From an uncultured Eubacterium sp. (GTDB lineage: Bacteria; Bacillota; Clostridia; Lachnospirales; Lachnospiraceae): a stretch of DNA of 33,201 nucleotides. The stretch spans positions 1 through 33,201 of the forward strand of contig CAMEWO010000023.1 of the NCBI GenBank assembly GCA_945946665.1. Reading direction: 5' to 3'. The first letter of the stretch is position 1. Every line of letters starts with the position of its first letter. Positions 32,683 to 33,201 of this stretch are shown one piece after another. The translations under genes and the position numbers were made by a program. The notes under the pieces were generated by a model, which worked only from the letters and a program-made list of their open reading frames with translations, did no database searches and was not told the origin of the DNA.

Positions 32683-32766
32683 TAGGATTAAAACATGTGC
32701 TTTCGAGACCGTTTCAAGTTTTGTGTAAACTTCAAAAACTGATATAAGATTTGTGAATAGTTACGA

Positions 32767-32799
32767 ATGGGCAGAGCCGATTTTCCGGTTTCTGCCCAT
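32767..32799. terminator. Hairpin downstream of the glycan locus
   Basis: ATGGGCAGA (32767-32775) pairs with TCTGCCCAT (32791-32799), and inner GCCG/CGGT pairing narrows the loop. It lies about 85 bases after the last stop of the locus. No T-run follows, so an intrinsic terminator is possible but not certain. Confidence 0.4.
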
Positions 32800-32868
32800 A
32801 TCTGCATTATAGTAAGCGCCTTATAATCAGGCGTCTTAACAATTAGTTTCTTTTTGCCATAATAACAA

Positions 32869-32932
32869 AATGAAACAGGAGTGTTTTGCTCCACTTTTGC
32901 AATGAAACGAGAGTATTTCACTCCACTTTAAT
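32869..32932. repeat. Two 32-bp imperfect tandem repeats
   Basis: Unit 1 (32869-32900) and unit 2 (32901-32932) agree at 24 of 32 positions. Both start AATGAAAC and share CTCCACTTT. In unit 1 GGAG and CTCC can form a short stem, and unit 2 keeps a weaker form of it. Confidence 0.6.
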
Positions 32933-33055
32933 TATGACATTTTTCAATTGCATCCTGACTCCAAGGCAGGAGAGACTGTAACGGCTCGTTATTCATCTTG
33001 TTATTAGGACGTTGTTCTGAATAATCCGGGTCCCGTGTCCCCGCTGTCCGGACTC

Positions 33056-33108
33056 AGGAAACCGCAAATCCGTTTTTAAGGAAACCGTCATTCCGGTGGT
33101 GGAAACCT
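33056..33108. repeat. Three spaced GGAAACC motifs near the IS end
   Basis: AGGAAACCG occurs at 33056-33064 and 33079-33087, and TGGAAACCT at 33100-33108. The spacing of 23 and 21 bases is about two helical turns. IS21-type elements carry repeated transposase sites at their ends, so these may be such sites. The outer tip of the element is not identified. Confidence 0.4.
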
Positions 33109-33177
33109 TTATCATAAATCCTTTAGAATGTAATCATGCACCGAGAGGTGTAAATACATTTAAAGGAGGTCATGACT

Positions 33178-33201
33178 ATGACCAAGTATCGAGAGATTCT
33201 C
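33178..33201 (+). CDS. Start of a likely IS21-family transposase (IstA), cut by the window edge
   Basis: AAAGGAGG stands about 8 bases before an ATG that opens MTKYREIL, after which the window ends. This opening is common to IstA proteins of Firmicutes IS21 elements, and the repeated GGAAACC motifs upstream agree. Only eight codons are visible, so the call rests on recall of the family start and on context. Confidence 0.45.

Larger units (their letters stand above)
32683..33177. other. Intergenic region (about 495 bases) leading into an IS
   Basis: The gap holds a short hairpin (AAGTTT/AAACTT, 32716-32732), a longer GC-rich hairpin (32767-32799), a small stem GCGCCT/AGGCG near 32816-32834, a pair of 32-bp imperfect repeats (32869-32932), and from about 33050 three spaced copies of GGAAACC before the transposase start. 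A 77-codon minus-strand frame at 32688-32921 crosses the hairpins and has no family features, so it is not called. Confidence 0.6.

Noticed and set aside
32688-32921. 77-codon minus-strand frame
   Set aside because: It runs across hairpins and a tandem repeat, has no ribosome binding site that I trust and shows no family motif.
32869-32932. Tandem repeat as the start of a CRISPR array
   Set aside because: The two units abut without spacers and differ at 8 of 32 positions.

Overview
The window looks like a chromosome segment of a low-GC Gram-positive anaerobe, most likely a Lachnospiraceae-type Clostridia (Roseburia/Lachnospira/Butyrivibrio relatives). The reasons are AT-rich DNA, strong AGGAGG-type ribosome binding sites, TTG starts, an Rpn-type nuclease of the kind common in that family, and IS21-like DNA at the right edge. 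The assignment is inferred from sequence style, not from a marker gene.

Left part (1-5400), accessory region: an unrecognised 480-aa beta-rich protein; a scar zone holding the 3' end of a second rpn-like gene, a perfect 44-bp palindrome and a fragment of a relative of the first gene; a HipA_N-like plus HIRAN protein; a complete Rpn-family PD-(D/E)XK nuclease on the minus strand; and a membrane protein with two sets of in-frame tandem repeats. Three related GC-rich hairpins sit in the gaps.

Middle and right part (5565-32682): one long plus-strand surface-glycan locus with very short gaps. It encodes seven glycosyltransferase-type proteins, a Wzy-like polymerase, a PglK/MsbA-like ABC exporter (candidate flippase; no Wzx is seen), two hexapeptide acetyltransferases and three sugar supply routes. 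(1) RmlA, RmlB, FdtA-like ketoisomerase and FdtB-like aminotransferase, without RmlC or RmlD in the window, should give a dTDP-3-amino-3,6-dideoxyhexose. (2) PseB, PseF, PseI, PseH, PseG and PseC form a complete CMP-pseudaminic acid pathway. (3) A second, divergent CMP-sugar synthetase, a DRE-TIM pyruvate-aldolase-like protein fused to an extra domain, and a KdsC-like phosphatase look like a separate route to a CMP-activated 2-keto-3-deoxy sugar acid made by an aldolase instead of a PEP-dependent synthase. The third route is the best candidate for an undescribed system. A GNAT/FemAB-like acyltransferase and an FkbM methyltransferase close the locus behind their own likely promoter.

No initiating phosphoglycosyltransferase, chain-length regulator, tyrosine kinase or ligase is in the window, so the way the glycan is started and anchored cannot be read here. 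The right edge (about 32683-33201) has hairpins, a tandem imperfect repeat and the first codons of a likely IS21-type transposase.
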